A DNA stretch of 64,000 bases from Glaciihabitans tibetensis (GTDB taxonomy: Bacteria; Actinomycetota; Actinomycetes; Actinomycetales; Microbacteriaceae), in assembly GCF_003003265.1 (NCBI RefSeq), contig NZ_PVTL01000007.1, forward strand, positions 124,001 to 188,000, in the 5' to 3' direction. Position 1 is the stretch's first letter; every line of letters begins with the position of its first letter. Of the stretch, positions 8,513 through 16,499 are shown one piece after another. Both the position numbers and the translations under genes were made by a program. The notes below the pieces were generated by a model that worked only from the letters and a program-made list of their open reading frames with translations, searched no databases and had not been told where the DNA came from.

Positions 8513-9502
8513 ATGAGCAATCGTCTGGTGGTCGGGGTCAATACCGCATTTTCGCCCGAGGCGACGGAGGTGGGTAGTGCCCATCAGGCACCCGACCTCG
8601 ACGCGGTGCCGGGCGAAGACGCGCCGACCGACGTCGCCATCGGGGCCATCGAACCGGCGGTTCAGTGGGCCGTCGACTACGCCGCGCCCCACCACGACGA
8701 AATCGAGCTCGCGCACGTGCTCGAGGAGACGCGGGCATTCTTACCCAAGGGAATTCGCGGCGAACTGCTCCTTGCTGCCGAGCACCAATTGCGGGACGAG
8801 GCGAACCGCATCATGGCGGCGAACCCCTTACTACGCGTGCATTCGACGGTACTCGAGGGTTCACCCGTCGACGAGCTGACCGATCGCGCCGCCGAGGCCG
8901 AGCTCCTGGTAATCGGAACTCACTCCCTCAAGCGCTTCAGCAATCTCATCTTCAGTACGCGCGCCGCCCAGATTGTCTCGCGGGCGTCCGTGTCGGTGGT
9001 CATCATCCCGGTTGAGCCGCGGGATGTGGGTTCCGGCATTGTGGTGGGCGTGGATGGCTCGCCCGCATCGCTCGCCGCGGTCGAGTTCGCCGCCGCCGAG
9101 GCCGACCGGCATGGAGAGTCACTGAGGGTCGTTTTCGCCTGGCGTGTTCCCGCGCCGTGGACGATCGCCACGATCGAGGTCGACTGGCCCGTCGAGCCCG
9201 AAGATTCGGATCGGATGCTGCTGGCGGAGTCCGTGGCTGGATTGCCAGAGAAGTACCCCGACCTGCAGGTCACACTGGACATGAACGCTGCCCTGCCCGT
9301 GGACGCGCTCATCGGGGCTGCCTTTGGGGCACGGATGTTGGTCGTCGGCACCCACGGGCGAAAGGGGTTTGCGCGATTCTGGCTAGGGTCCGTCAGCCAT
9401 CAACTAATTCTTGCGATGCCGTGCCCGCTGGCGATCGTGCGGTCGGGCGCAGGCACGGGCACGGGCACAGGTGCAGGTGCCGGTGTCGGTTCGGGTGCCT
9501 GA
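8513..9502 (+). CDS. Tandem universal stress protein (two UspA domains)
   Basis: 329 aa, two UspA domains (about 1-165 and 172-310). The second has the ATP-binding pattern Gly-x2-Gly-x9-Gly-Ser in VVGTHGRKGFARFWLGS; in the first the matching segment (VIGTHSLKRFSN) has lost the later glycines, so only one site may bind nucleotide. An insertion rich in Pro/Asp follows beta-strand 1. The start has a GGGAGGCTGAG ribosome site. The protein ends in a Gly/Thr/Ala run made by a 6-base repeat that continues 60 bases past the stop. It is divergent from the kinase; a DosR-like box upstream suggests induction at low oxygen. Confidence 0.92.
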   Translation: MSNRLVVGVNTAFSPEATEVGSAHQAPDLDAVPGEDAPTDVAIGAIEPAVQWAVDYAAPHHDEIELAHVLEETRAFLPKGIRGELLLAAEHQLRDEANRIMAANPLLRVHSTVLEGSPVDELTDRAAEAELLVIGTHSLKRFSNLIFSTRAAQIVSRASVSVVIIPVEPRDVGSGIVVGVDGSPASLAAVEFAAAEADRHGESLRVVFAWRVPAPWTIATIEVDWPVEPEDSDRMLLAESVAGLPEKYPDLQVTLDMNAALPVDALIGAAFGARMLVVGTHGRKGFARFWLGSVSHQLILAMPCPLAIVRSGAGTGTGTGAGAGVGSGA

Positions 9503-9570
9503 GTAGGTGCGGGTGCCGGTGCCGGTATCGGTTCTAGTGCCTGAGTGGGTGCAGGTTCGGGTGCGGGGTG
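9446..9570 (+). repeat. 6-base GGYNCN repeat across the end of the universal stress gene
   Basis: Imperfect hexanucleotide repeat (GGCACG, GGTGCA, GGTGCC variants). It encodes the last ~18 Gly/Thr/Ala residues of the stress protein, runs through its TGA and continues into non-coding DNA up to about 9570. Confidence 0.85.
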
Positions 9571-9626
9571 ATGTCAACCCTTGTCCACATGTTCGAATAA
9601 AGTTTCGAATGTCGATCCCTTTCTGC

Positions 9627-9632
9627 GATAAT
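9627..9632 (+). promoter_or_regulatory. -10-like hexamer GATAAT of the DUF222 gene (leaderless)
   Basis: GATAAT ends 6 bases before ATG 9639, so the mRNA is probably leaderless. No ribosome site is present. Confidence 0.55.
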
Positions 9633-9638
9633 TGAGGT

Positions 9639-11627
9639 ATGAATCGCCCCGCCCCCGACAGCGTCGAAGTGAAGCTCGGAGCCCTGCTGCGTCGCAATGC
9701 ATTCGACCGTGACGCCGGTGACCGTGACGCCGGTGACGGTGACGCCGGTGACGGTGACGCCGGTGACGCAGGGGCGGGCCAAGCCGCTGCCGAGTTAATC
9801 GATCCGGCTGAACCCACCAAGGGTGCCGAGCCGATCGAATCGTTGCTCGCTCTCGCCGTAGCGGAGATGGTGCTACTCGTGCGGCTCCGCCTGCGCGCTC
9901 GCGCTGCCGGTGGTTCCTCCTCTTCCTCCTCCTCCTCCTCCTCTGCCGCCGTGGTGCCTGGCGATGAGTTGCTGCCGGGGGAGGAGGCTTTGTCGGAGCC
10001 GGAGCCCGTGCTTTCGGAGCCTGTGGTGTCGGAGCCTGTGCTTTCGGAGGCTGCGGTGGGCGAGCCTGCGGTGCGGTCGGATCCGGTGCGTCTTCGGGCA
10101 TCGGCGGAAGAGTTTCATCTGTCGCAAGACTTCCTCGATGCCGGCCTCGCCGCCGAACGCGCCAGCGCTGCAGCGTTAGGGCTCCGCGCCCGCCAACTCG
10201 ACGCTGCCCGGCAGCATGCGGAACGTGCGGTGTTTCTGAAGGAGAACCCCACCGACCCCCGCCGCAGCCGCACCAACGGCAGCGGCAGCAGTGGCAGTGG
10301 CAGTGGGGGGAAGGCGGGTGATGGCACGACGGCGTTTGCGGGGTGGACGAAGTCCGAGATCGCGTTCCGCGGATTCGCCGCGATGGTCGCCACCCAATTC
10401 CACATCACCGAACGCGCCGCCGAAAACCTCATCGCCACCAGCACCACCCTGGTCCACCTGCTCCCCGCGACCTTGGCCGCGTTGGAGGCCGGGGAGATCA
10501 GCTACCGCAACGCCGACATCCTCGTCACCCACAGCTACCGGGTCCCCGACGAACACCGCCAAGAGTACGAAACCATCCTGTTGCCGTTCGCCGCGATCAT
10601 GACTCCCACCCAGTTCGACCGCAAAGCCCGCCGCCTGGCCGACAGCTACCAACCCGACGCCCTGGAACAACGCCACGAGGAAGCCGTCCAGCGCCGTCAG
10701 CTGAGCTTGACCCCTCTCGACGACGGAATGGCTGAACTGCGTCTCTACATCGACGCGATCGACGCGACCGCGATCGCCTCGCGCGCGACCGCCATTGCGC
10801 AGGGTATGAAACACCCGGCCGATCCCCGCACCCTGAGCCAGCTCCGCGCCGATGCCGCCACCCACCTCCTGCTCACCGGCACCACCCCCACCACCATCGG
10901 CACCGGCACCGGGACCTCCGCCGACGGCAGCAGTGCGGGCACGGGTGCTGGTGCGGGTGCGGGTGCGGCGTTCGGTAGCGGGCTGGGTAGCGGGATCGTG
11001 GCGCACGTCGCGATCCAGGTCCCGGTCCTGAGCCTGCTCGGCCACGACACCGAACCGGCAACGCTCGAGGGATACGGCCCCATCACGATGGACCGCGCCC
11101 GGCAACTGATGGGCACCGCCACCAGCTTCACCCGCATCCTGACCCACCCCGAAACCGGCACCATCCTCACCATCGGCACCACCCGCTACAAAGTACCCGC
11201 CGCAATGCGGTTATGGCTCATGACCCGAGACCTGACCTGCCGATTCCCGGGATGTATGACCCCCGCACGCAACTGCGACCTCGACCACACCCTCGACTGG
11301 CAATACGGCGGCGCCACCGACGCCACCAACCTCGCCTCACTGTGCCCCGCACACCACGACCTAAAACACCACACCGACTGGAACTACACCCAAGACAAAC
11401 ACGGCGTCTGCACCTGGACATCCCCCACCGGAACCACCCACACCACCACCCCAGAAACCCGACTCCACACCACCCCACCCCAAGCGTCGCCAACAGGATT
11501 CACCCCAGGAGAATCCGAACCACCCGACTCCGAACCACCAGACGTCGAACCACCCGATCTCGAACGAACCGACGCAGAACCACCAGATACAGACGACACC
11601 GTGGCGCAGGACGAGTTCCCGTTCTAG
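9639..11627 (+). CDS. DUF222 / HNH endonuclease-domain protein (13E12 repeat family)
   Basis: 662 aa. The DUF222 region spans about 200-400 (ERAAENLIATSTTLVHLLP, YRNADILVTHSYRVPDE). The C-terminal HNH domain has the zinc-type Cys pairs and catalytic His (CRFPGCMTPARNCDLDH) followed by NLASLCPAHHDLKHH. This family is multi-copy in many actinobacterial genomes and its role is unknown; a nuclease linked to recombination or mobility is the usual guess. Unlike typical 400-500 aa members it is swollen by several repeats: a 15-base repeat at 9705-9764, a serine run near 9915-9945, Ser/Glu/Pro repeats, Gly/Ser and Gly/Thr runs, and a Glu-Pro-Pro-Asp repeat near 11510-11590. It probably has a leaderless promoter. 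Confidence 0.92.
   Translation: MNRPAPDSVEVKLGALLRRNAFDRDAGDRDAGDGDAGDGDAGDAGAGQAAAELIDPAEPTKGAEPIESLLALAVAEMVLLVRLRLRARAAGGSSSSSSSSSSAAVVPGDELLPGEEALSEPEPVLSEPVVSEPVLSEAAVGEPAVRSDPVRLRASAEEFHLSQDFLDAGLAAERASAAALGLRARQLDAARQHAERAVFLKENPTDPRRSRTNGSGSSGSGSGGKAGDGTTAFAGWTKSEIAFRGFAAMVATQFHITERAAENLIATSTTLVHLLPATLAALEAGEISYRNADILVTHSYRVPDEHRQEYETILLPFAAIMTPTQFDRKARRLADSYQPDALEQRHEEAVQRRQLSLTPLDDGMAELRLYIDAIDATAIASRATAIAQGMKHPADPRTLSQLRADAATHLLLTGTTPTTIGTGTGTSADGSSAGTGAGAGAGAAFGSGLGSGIVAHVAIQVPVLSLLGHDTEPATLEGYGPITMDRARQLMGTATSFTRILTHPETGTILTIGTTRYKVPAAMRLWLMTRDLTCRFPGCMTPARNCDLDHTLDWQYGGATDATNLASLCPAHHDLKHHTDWNYTQDKHGVCTWTSPTGTTHTTTPETRLHTTPPQASPTGFTPGESEPPDSEPPDVEPPDLERTDAEPPDTDDTVAQDEFPF
9705..9764 (+). 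repeat. 15-base tandem repeat (4 copies) in the DUF222 gene
   Basis: Four copies of GACSGTGACGCCGGT encode DRDAG, DRDAG, DGDAG, DGDAG near the N-terminus. Confidence 0.95.
9994..10080 (+). repeat. Ser-Glu-Pro 15-base repeat in the DUF222 gene
   Basis: Imperfect 15-18 base units around TCGGAGCCTGTG encode a run of Ser-Glu-Pro-Val type units between the N-terminal region and DUF222. Confidence 0.75.
11510..11592 (+). repeat. Glu-Pro-Pro-Asp 15-base repeat near the DUF222 C-terminus
   Basis: About five 15-base units (GAACCACCCGACTCC and variants) encode SEPPD-like units just after the HNH domain. Confidence 0.85.
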
Positions 11628-11686
11628 GTGTCACTGCGTTCAACCCCTTATGAACACCCCACCCCTTTCCGGACACCCTGACCTCC

Positions 11687-11692
11687 TAGAGT
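11687..11692 (+). promoter_or_regulatory. -10-like hexamer TAGAGT of the APC permease gene (leaderless)
   Basis: TAGAGT ends 6 bases before ATG 11699; no ribosome site lies between. Confidence 0.5.
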
Positions 11693-11698
11693 GGCCGC

Positions 11699-13129
11699 AT
11701 GACTTCGAGCGGCAATACGGCGTCGCCGGCGCTGTCCCGCAAGCTCGGGCTGCACGACGCGGTATTCATCGGCCTCGGCTCCATGATCGGGGCAGGGGTG
11801 TTCGCAGCCTTCACCCCAGCAGCTCAGGCAGCGGGCAACGGGTTGCTCGTCGGACTTGCCGTTGCTGCCGTGGTCGCATTCTGCAACGCAACCTCATCCG
11901 CGCAGCTGGCCGCCGTGTACCCGACGTCGGGCGGAACGTACGTGTTCGGCCGCAAGAGGTTGGGTCCGTGGTGGGGATTCCTGGCTGGCTGGGGTTTCGT
12001 GGTGGGCAAGACGGCGAGTTGCGCCGCGATGGCTCTCACTTTCGCGGCCTACGCAGCGCCGAGCGGGTGGGAGAAGCCGGTAGCGGTTGCCGCGGTCATC
12101 GGCCTGGCCGCGGTCAACTACCGCGGCGTGACGCGTACCGCTCGGCTAACTCGCATCATCGTCGTTGTAGTGCTGCTGACCCTCGCGGTTGTGGTCGCGG
12201 CCGGAGTTAGCTCGGGCCATCCCTTCGCAGACGGGTGGCCCGGCGGCACAACAGCGAGCACAACAGCGAGCACAACAGCGAGCACAACAGCGAGCACAAC
12301 AGCGAGCACAACAGCGAGCACAACAGCGAGCACACCAGCGAGCACGCCAGCGAGCACGCCAGCGAGCACAGGAGCGAACCCACTGACGAACCAACTCGCA
12401 GCAGGCGGGTTGTACGGCGTCATGCAGTCCGCGGGGCTGCTGTTCTTCGCATTCGCGGGCTACGCGCGCATCGCGACGATGGGCGAGGAAGTACGGGACC
12501 CTGCCCGCACGATTCCCCGCGCCATCACTGTCGCGCTGGCTCTCGCGGTAGTGGTCTACGGAATCATCGCACTCACCCTCCTTGCGACGCTCGGTGCCGA
12601 AGGAGTCGCCGCGTCGAACGAACCACTCAGCGACGTGGTCGCGGCGGCGGGCTGGAGCTGGGCTGCTCCAATCGTGCGGGTGGGAGCGGCAGCGGCATCC
12701 CTCGGGGCACTCTTGGCGTTGATCGCGGGCATCGGACGAACCACGCTCGCGATGGCGCGAGAGTCCGACCTTCCCCGGTGGCTTGCAGCGGTGCATCCCC
12801 GCTTCCACACGCCGCACCACGCCGAGATCGCACTCGCGGCGGCGGTCAGCATCCTCGTGGTCGCTGTGGATGTTCGCGGCGCCATCGGTTTCTCGTCCTT
12901 CGGCGTACTCCTGTATTACTTCGTCGCGAACGTCGCGGCGTTCACCCAACCGTCGGACCAGCGGCGGTACCCGAGGGCGTTCCAGCTTTTGGGCGCGGTC
13001 GCGTGTGTCGCGCTGGTCGTGACGCTCCCGGTGGGGTCCATTGTCGCCGGCGGTGCGGTATTTGCGGTGGGCGTGGTGGGGCGCCTGATCGCGCGCAGCA
13101 GGGTGGCGAGGCCTCCCCACAACCGCTGA
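11699..13129 (+). CDS. APC-family amino acid permease with a Thr/Ser repeat loop
   Basis: 476 aa polytopic membrane protein. The N-terminal GLHDAVFIGLGSMIGAGVFA is the glycine-rich first helix of the amino acid-polyamine-organocation superfamily; SGGTYVFGRKRLGP and FFAFAGYARIATMGEE are also family hallmarks (helices 3 and 6 regions). About 12 helices are expected. The substrate is unknown. Between helices 5 and 6, normally an external loop, a 12-base repeat inserts about 44 residues of Thr-Thr-Ala-Ser then Thr-Pro-Ala-Ser. The reading frame is kept and the motifs on both sides are intact, so the transporter may still work. Confidence 0.92.
   Translation: MTSSGNTASPALSRKLGLHDAVFIGLGSMIGAGVFAAFTPAAQAAGNGLLVGLAVAAVVAFCNATSSAQLAAVYPTSGGTYVFGRKRLGPWWGFLAGWGFVVGKTASCAAMALTFAAYAAPSGWEKPVAVAAVIGLAAVNYRGVTRTARLTRIIVVVVLLTLAVVVAAGVSSGHPFADGWPGGTTASTTASTTASTTASTTASTTASTTASTPASTPASTPASTGANPLTNQLAAGGLYGVMQSAGLLFFAFAGYARIATMGEEVRDPARTIPRAITVALALAVVVYGIIALTLLATLGAEGVAASNEPLSDVVAAAGWSWAAPIVRVGAAAASLGALLALIAGIGRTTLAMARESDLPRWLAAVHPRFHTPHHAEIALAAAVSILVVAVDVRGAIGFSSFGVLLYYFVANVAAFTQPSDQRRYPRAFQLLGAVACVALVVTLPVGSIVAGGAVFAVGVVGRLIARSRVARPPHNR
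12248..12379 (+). repeat. 12-base tandem repeat in the APC permease (7 perfect copies plus 4 variants)
   Basis: Seven identical ACAACAGCGAGC units (12248-12331), three variants with ACMCCAGCGAGC and a last degenerate unit. Encodes (TTAS)7 then (TPAS)3 in frame. Confidence 0.98.
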
Positions 13130-13159
13130 ATACCCCGCGACAGACAGCACCTTTCTGTC

Positions 13160-13165
13160 TACGCT
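13160..13165 (+). promoter_or_regulatory. -10-like hexamer TACGCT of the hydrolase gene
   Basis: TACGCT ends 7 bases before ATG 13173. This favours that ATG over the in-frame ATG at 13167, which lies only 1 base downstream of the hexamer. Confidence 0.45.
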
Positions 13166-13172
13166 GATGTGC

Positions 13173-14072
13173 ATGACTGAATTCGTGACGTCTTCCGCGG
13201 GCGACCGTGTCGCCTACGACAAGACCGGCATGGGGCCGGCACTCATCTTCGTCGCTGGCGCAATGCAGCATCGCGCCAGCGATCCGCTCACCACCGCGAC
13301 CGCTGAGGCCGTCGCCGCCCAGAGCGTGACCGCCATCGTCTACGACCGCCTCGGCAGAGGCGAGAGCCAGGTGGACGACGCCACTCACCAGTCGAGCGAC
13401 CAGTCGCGCGCCCATTCGAGCGACCATTCGGGCGACGATTCGCGCGACCATTCGAGCGACCATTCGAGCGACCATTCGCTTGACCTTCCGCGAGAGCTCG
13501 CGGCGATTACGGCCCTGCTCGAGGTCGCAGGAGGGTCTGCGGTGTTGTGCGGCCATTCGTCCGGGTGCTCCATCGCGCTGGCGGCGGCCGCCACCGGCCT
13601 GCCCGTGAACGGGCTTGTGCTCTGGGAGGCGCCGCTCGCTCCCCAGGGAAGTGGCGGACGCGAATGGGCCGAAGAGGTCGAGCGACGGGTTGACGCTGGC
13701 GACCTCGAAGGCGCGCTGCTCCACTACATGAAGGACATGCCCCCGGAATGGCTGGAAGGCGCGCGCTCTGCACCATTCTTCCCCGCGCTGGTTGCGCAGG
13801 CCCCGAGCCTGCTCGCCGATGCCCAGTCGCTCGCGTGGGCGGAATCGGCGCCGCACGGAGAACTCTTCGCGAGCATCAGGGTGCCCGTCGAGGTCATGTA
13901 CGGGGAGCAGACCCTTCCGATCATGGAGCAGGCAGCCGAGTCGATCGTGAATGCGATCCCCGGAGCCGTTCAGAAGCGGATGCCGGGGGCTAATCATTCC
14001 TGGGAAGCCGAACCCATGGCGCAAGAACTGGCGGCATTCGTGCATGTCAGCGCTGTGAGGCCTTCGGCCTAG
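13173..14072 (+). CDS. Alpha/beta hydrolase with a Ser-Asp-His repeat insertion
   Basis: 299 aa from ATG 13173 (an ATG two codons earlier is also possible). The fold is read from the oxyanion region (LIFVAGAMQHR), YDRLGRGES after strand 4, the nucleophile elbow CGHSSGCS (Ser), a late EVMYGEQ near the acid residue, and NHSWEAEP with the catalytic His. The substrate is unknown. Directly after the GRGES motif a 12-base repeat inserts about 32 residues of Ser-Asp-His type, before the helix PRELAAITALLE. The insertion replaces a surface loop and leaves catalytic motifs intact. Convergent with the VOC gene. Confidence 0.88.
   Translation: MTEFVTSSAGDRVAYDKTGMGPALIFVAGAMQHRASDPLTTATAEAVAAQSVTAIVYDRLGRGESQVDDATHQSSDQSRAHSSDHSGDDSRDHSSDHSSDHSLDLPRELAAITALLEVAGGSAVLCGHSSGCSIALAAAATGLPVNGLVLWEAPLAPQGSGGREWAEEVERRVDAGDLEGALLHYMKDMPPEWLEGARSAPFFPALVAQAPSLLADAQSLAWAESAPHGELFASIRVPVEVMYGEQTLPIMEQAAESIVNAIPGAVQKRMPGANHSWEAEPMAQELAAFVHVSAVRPSA
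13391..13486 (+). repeat. 12-base tandem repeat in the hydrolase (8 units)
   Basis: Eight units related to TTCGAGCGACCA, three of them identical. Encodes repeating Ser-Ser-Asp-His type tetrapeptides. Confidence 0.95.
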
Positions 14073-14093
14073 CGGGCATCCCCAGCTGCCCGC
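14072..14093. terminator. Hairpin between the convergent hydrolase and VOC genes
   Basis: 7-bp stem GCGGGCA/TGCCCGC with an 8-base loop. There is no T-run, so it is a weak terminator candidate. A second small hairpin (AGGCC/GGCCT) precedes it inside the hydrolase end. Confidence 0.35.
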
Positions 14094-14099
14094 ACGCTC

Positions 14100-14468
14100 T
14101 CAGTCCCGCGGAACCAGCTCTTGAAGGCTCCAGGAGTTGCCATCCGGGTCCGAGAAGTACACGAAGCGGCCCCAGTCCTGCTCGTCGACCTCGCTCGCCT
14201 CGATCCCGCGCTCGACGAGGTGCGCGCGGGCTTCGTCCGCGTTTTTGACCACGATTTGGATGCTGTCGAGCGAACCCGGCGCCATCTTGGTGAGGCCCTC
14301 GCCGAGGCAGATGGAGCATGCGGACCCCGGCGGAGTGAGCTGAACGAAGCGCAGGGTCTCGCTGACGCGCACGTCCACGTCGTCGTTGAATCCGATTTTC
14401 GTATAGAAGTCCTTCGCGCGGTCCACGTCGGTAACGGGAACGGCGAGCAATTCGATCTTCCAGTCCAT
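14100..14468 (-). CDS. VOC family (glyoxalase/bleomycin-resistance fold) protein
   Basis: 122 aa. Starts at ATG 14468, preceded by an AGGAG ribosome site 7 bases away; the frame continues 12 codons upstream but only through repeat DNA. Two beta-alpha-beta-beta-beta halves are visible: MDWKIELLAVPVTDVDRAKDFYT... and IQIVVKNADEARAHLVERGI..., ending WGRFVYFSDPDGNSWSLQEL, the standard VOC ending with a Glu metal-ligand position. The substrate is unknown. It lies 42 bases downstream of the ABC permease gene and is probably co-transcribed with the ABC exporter. Confidence 0.88.
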   Translation of the reverse strand: MDWKIELLAVPVTDVDRAKDFYTKIGFNDDVDVRVSETLRFVQLTPPGSACSICLGEGLTKMAPGSLDSIQIVVKNADEARAHLVERGIEASEVDEQDWGRFVYFSDPDGNSWSLQELVPRD

Positions 14469-14480
14469 GATGGTGCTCCT

Positions 14481-14510
14481 TTGCTTCGTCACTTGCTTCG
14501 TCACTTGCTT
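14481..14510. repeat. 12-base repeat in the gap between ABC permease and VOC genes
   Basis: TTGCTTCGTCAC occurs twice in tandem, with a degenerate third copy running to the permease stop codon. Confidence 0.8.
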
Positions 14511-15344
14511 TTACTTCGACCGTCGAACGGATCGGATGCCGACCGCAAGCCCGACAACCGCAAGAATGATCGCCGCGACGAATCCCCACAGCACCTCGGC
14601 GGACGCGAGGTCGCCCGCGAAGAGGGCGCGCTCGGCGGTGACGACGTAGCTCACCGGGTTCACGGCTGCGACCGCGCGCATCCATTCCGGTCCGGTTTCG
14701 AGTGGCAGCAGCATCCCCGAGAGGATCATCAGCGGAAAGATCGCCGCCTGCTGCACTCCCCAGAACAACCAGTCGCGACCGTGGCTCGCGAGGGCGAGGG
14801 CGTAGCTCAACGCACCAAAACCCATGCCGAAGATGGCGAGAAGGACGAGCCCGATCAGCATTCCGGGCAGGTTCACCGTGAACCCGAACGGAATCGTCGC
14901 GACCGCGATCACCCCGGCCTGAACGATAATCGGCGCCATCTCTTTGAGGGAACGGCCGAGGATCAACGAGGAACGCGCAATCGGCGCGACCAGAGTGCGC
15001 TCATGCGATCCGGTCTGCATCTCGAACAGCAGGTTGGATCCCGTCGCCGCCGTAGCGAACAGAGCGATCATGACGAGGATGCCGGGAACAAACCAGCTCA
15101 GCGTCTCGCCCACCGGCTGCCCGGACGATGACACGAGAAGCGGCCCGTACAGCCCGAGGAATACCAGCGGTTGCAGCAGGCTGAAGATCAGCGAGAACGG
15201 GTCGCGCGCCAACGGACGCAGTTCTCGCACGAGGATGTTCCAGGTGTCGCGGGCGGCGTTGGGCGCGCCGGTTGGGGTGGCTGCGCTTGAGGTAGCCACG
15301 CTTGAGGTAGTCACGCTTGAGGTAGTGACGCTTGAGGTACTCAT
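14511..15344 (-). CDS. ABC-2 type exporter permease (DrrB-like)
   Basis: 277 aa with about six membrane helices. TWNILVRELRPLARDP, LVFLGLYGPLL and the conserved loop VSYVVTAERALFAGD are typical of the DrrB/ABC-2 permease family, partner of DrrA ATPases. It overlaps the upstream ATPase gene by 4 bases (ATGA), so the two are translationally coupled. The first ~22 residues are a Thr/Ser repeat encoded by four 15-base units, outside the family core. The exporter probably moves a lipophilic drug, antibiotic or lipid; the substrate is not readable. Confidence 0.92.
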   Translation of the reverse strand: MSTSSVTTSSVTTSSVATSSAATPTGAPNAARDTWNILVRELRPLARDPFSLIFSLLQPLVFLGLYGPLLVSSSGQPVGETLSWFVPGILVMIALFATAATGSNLLFEMQTGSHERTLVAPIARSSLILGRSLKEMAPIIVQAGVIAVATIPFGFTVNLPGMLIGLVLLAIFGMGFGALSYALALASHGRDWLFWGVQQAAIFPLMILSGMLLPLETGPEWMRAVAAVNPVSYVVTAERALFAGDLASAEVLWGFVAAIILAVVGLAVGIRSVRRSK

Positions 15345-15345
15345 A
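15286..15345 (-). repeat. 15-base tandem repeat (4 copies) at the permease start codon
   Basis: Four units of CTTGAGGTAGTSACG (plus-strand reading) encode the N-terminal TSSVT-type repeats. The last unit contains the permease ATG and the end of the ATPase gene. Confidence 0.95.
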
Positions 15346-16438
15346 CGAGGGACTCGCTTTCGGTTGGGGTGAGCTTGGGTGCGCCCGCACTTCCTGTTCC
15401 CGCGCTTTCCTCCCGCAGACTCCGTCCGGTGAGCGAGAGAAACACGTCGTCCAGGGTGGGTTGGCGCAGGGTGGCCGATACCGCCGGCACGCCCGCAGCA
15501 TCGAGCCCGTGCAGCAGCCGCGGCAGCAGCCGGTCCCCGGACTGCACGGTCACAGAGAGTGCTGTCACAGGGGGTGCAGTTGTGGCTGAACCTGGGTCGG
15601 CGGATGTCTCGGCGCCGGTCACCTCGCCGATCACAGTGCGTGCGGCCGTGGCATCCGCTTCGCTGGAAAAGCCAACGGTGATCACGTCACCGGCGAGGGT
15701 AGTTTTGAGCGCGTCGGCGGTGTCGTCGGCAATCACGCGGCCGTGGTCCATGACCATCACCCGTTCGGCGAACTGGTCCGCTTCATCGAGGTAGTGAGTG
15801 GTGACGAAGATGGTGGTGCCGTGGTCTCGGCGGAGGTCGAGGATGTGCTGCCACAGGTGCGCGCGGCTCTGCGGGTCGAGGCCGGTCGACGGCTCATCGA
15901 GGAACAGCACTTCGGGGGAGTGGATGAGCCCGAGGGCGATGTCCAGGCGTCGCTTTTGGCCCCCGCTGAGGCTCATCACCGTGCGCTTCGCGAGGGGTGC
16001 GAGTTCGAGGGAGTCGAGCAACTCGGCGGTCCGCTTCGCTGTCGCCGCGCGGGACATGCCGTAGAAAGCGCCCTGGCTCATCATCTCGTCGCGTACGCGC
16101 TGGCCGTAGCTGCCGCTGTTGCCCTGGCCGATGTAGCCGATGCGGCGGCGAACGGACGCGGGATCGGCGAGCACGCTATGGCCGCAGATGGTGGCGGTTC
16201 CGGAGCTGGGCGTGAGCAGGGTCGTGAGCATCCGCAGGCTCGTCGACTTGCCCGCACCGTTCGGCCCGAGGAACGCGACGAGCTCGCCTCGCCGCACCTC
16301 CAGGTCGAGACCGGTCACGGCATCAACGCGCTCGCGTTTGACCTGGAACTGCTTACTGAGGCCTTCGGCGAAGATCACCGTTTCTGTGGGCCGGGTTTCT
16401 GTTTGTGTGTCTGTTTGTGTGTTTGTAGGTGGGTTCAT
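15341..16438 (-). CDS. DrrA-like ABC exporter ATP-binding protein
   Basis: 365 aa. The nucleotide-binding domain has Walker [10 protein letters not shown], signature LSGGQKRRLDIALGL, Walker B EVLFLDEPSTGLDPQ and H-loop VTTHYLDEADQ. The C-terminal DUF4162-like part ends with LRQPTLDDVFLSLTG, the hallmark of daunorubicin-resistance-type DrrA ATPases. The N-terminus has a Thr/Gln microsatellite (TNTQTDTQTET). A TAGCGT hexamer ends 6 bases before the ATG, so the mRNA is probably leaderless. It is divergent from a WYL regulator 61 bases away, the natural candidate for its control, and is followed by the overlapping permease. Confidence 0.95.
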   Translation of the reverse strand: MNPPTNTQTDTQTETRPTETVIFAEGLSKQFQVKRERVDAVTGLDLEVRRGELVAFLGPNGAGKSTSLRMLTTLLTPSSGTATICGHSVLADPASVRRRIGYIGQGNSGSYGQRVRDEMMSQGAFYGMSRAATAKRTAELLDSLELAPLAKRTVMSLSGGQKRRLDIALGLIHSPEVLFLDEPSTGLDPQSRAHLWQHILDLRRDHGTTIFVTTHYLDEADQFAERVMVMDHGRVIADDTADALKTTLAGDVITVGFSSEADATAARTVIGEVTGAETSADPGSATTAPPVTALSVTVQSGDRLLPRLLHGLDAAGVPAVSATLRQPTLDDVFLSLTGRSLREESAGTGSAGAPKLTPTESESLV

Positions 16439-16444
16439 GCCGCC

Positions 16445-16450
16445 ACGCTA
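16445..16450 (-). promoter_or_regulatory. -10-like hexamer TAGCGT of the DrrAB-like operon (leaderless)
   Basis: Minus-strand TAGCGT ends 6 bases before ATG 16438. Its -35 region must overlap the WYL gene promoter (CAAGAT at 16488-16493). Confidence 0.5.
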
Positions 16451-16487
16451 AGTCTGAAATAGGTCGCTTTCTGTCCTGAAAAAGGAA

Positions 16488-16493
16488 CAAGAT
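16488..16493 (+). promoter_or_regulatory. -10-like hexamer CAAGAT of the WYL regulator gene (leaderless)
   Basis: CAAGAT ends 6 bases before ATG 16500. The two divergent promoters face each other within about 50 bases. Confidence 0.4.
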
Positions 16494-16499
16494 TGGGGC

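Noticed and set aside
9639..11627. Intein or mobile group II intron open frame
   Set aside because: The HNH domain belongs to a stand-alone DUF222 protein; no host gene is interrupted and no intein splice motifs are visible.
12248..12379. CRISPR array
   Set aside because: Units are 12 bases and contiguous, with no spacers, in frame inside a permease gene.
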